Shown one piece after another: positions 41,822 to 41,861 of a stretch of 41,861 nucleotides of DNA. Source of the DNA: Bacillota bacterium (GTDB lineage: Bacteria; Bacillota; Clostridia; Christensenellales; Aristaeellaceae). Position 1 is the first letter of the stretch, and each line of letters starts with the position of its first letter. The notes beneath the pieces were generated by a model. It made no database searches. It had not been told where the DNA came from and saw only the letters and a list, made by a program, of their open reading frames with translations. A program made the translations under genes and the position numbers. The stretch lies in contig JAEYOV010000022.1 of the NCBI GenBank assembly GCA_023411395.1, positions 1 through 41,861 on the forward strand, read 5' to 3'.

Positions 41822-41861
41822 AAAAGCACGGCAGGGCTTTGCGGTTTGAGCCTTGTTGTCG

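Overview
This window looks like a chromosomal segment of a fairly G+C-rich member of the Clostridia (Firmicutes/Bacillota). The support is a PolC-type replicative polymerase, a SigA-type sigma factor next to dnaG, the Firmicutes order rpsB-tsf-pyrH-frr-uppS-cdsA-dxr-rseP-ispG-polC, a class A-like RNase P RNA, long-form HPF and strong AGGAGG ribosome binding sites. I cannot name the genus. I see no phage, insertion-sequence transposase, CRISPR array, tRNA or rRNA.

Layout. 1-281 holds an orphan terminator-like hairpin and a good promoter. 282-8598 (+) is a HelD-like helicase, then a cell-envelope run: membrane-anchored M1-type peptidase, GT2-GtrA fusion glycosyltransferase, phosphodiester glycosidase, divergent Lgt-like membrane protein and a membrane protein with a decayed GGDEF domain. 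8604-13581 has a GNAT acetyltransferase (-), a DUF896 protein, an acidic DUF1292 protein with a Cys/His cluster, uvrC, pgsA (-) and an SDR epimerase. 13582-14065 is a repeat-rich non-coding stretch. 14066-22077 (-) is the information-processing run dgt, dnaG, sigA, a membrane MutS-like ATPase, trmK, a Nif3-like gene and a zinc-ribbon coiled-coil gene. rnpB (+) and a polysaccharide deacetylase follow. 23735-36796 (+) is the translation, undecaprenyl/phospholipid, MEP-pathway and PolC block. 36899-41776 (-) is hpf and, under its own promoter, an MBL-fold hydrolase, comEC and holA.

How the genes fit together. rpsB, tsf and frr serve translation and pyrH makes UDP. dxr and ispG make isoprenoid precursors, uppS builds the C55 carrier and cdsA makes CDP-diacylglycerol, which pgsA (elsewhere in the window) uses. 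SigA, DnaG, PolC and HolA are core transcription and replication factors.

The most unusual item is a family of three non-coding elements of about 200 bp (13866-14066 on -, 22588-22789 on +, 28619-28812 on +). Each is a chain of five hairpins in the same order. Several stems differ between copies by compensatory changes that keep pairing, while an internal segment (GCACYGTCCT...) keeps its sequence. All three begin within about 10 nt of the 3' end of a gene (zinc-ribbon gene, rnpB, cdsA), in that gene's orientation. I do not recognise this family. Other notable points: trmK appears to start at a rare CTG codon, the DUF1292 gene has a consensus promoter inside its longest reading frame that forces a later start, and a second repeat type is stacked behind the cdsA copy, so that the usual cdsA-dxr junction is opened by about 450 bp.
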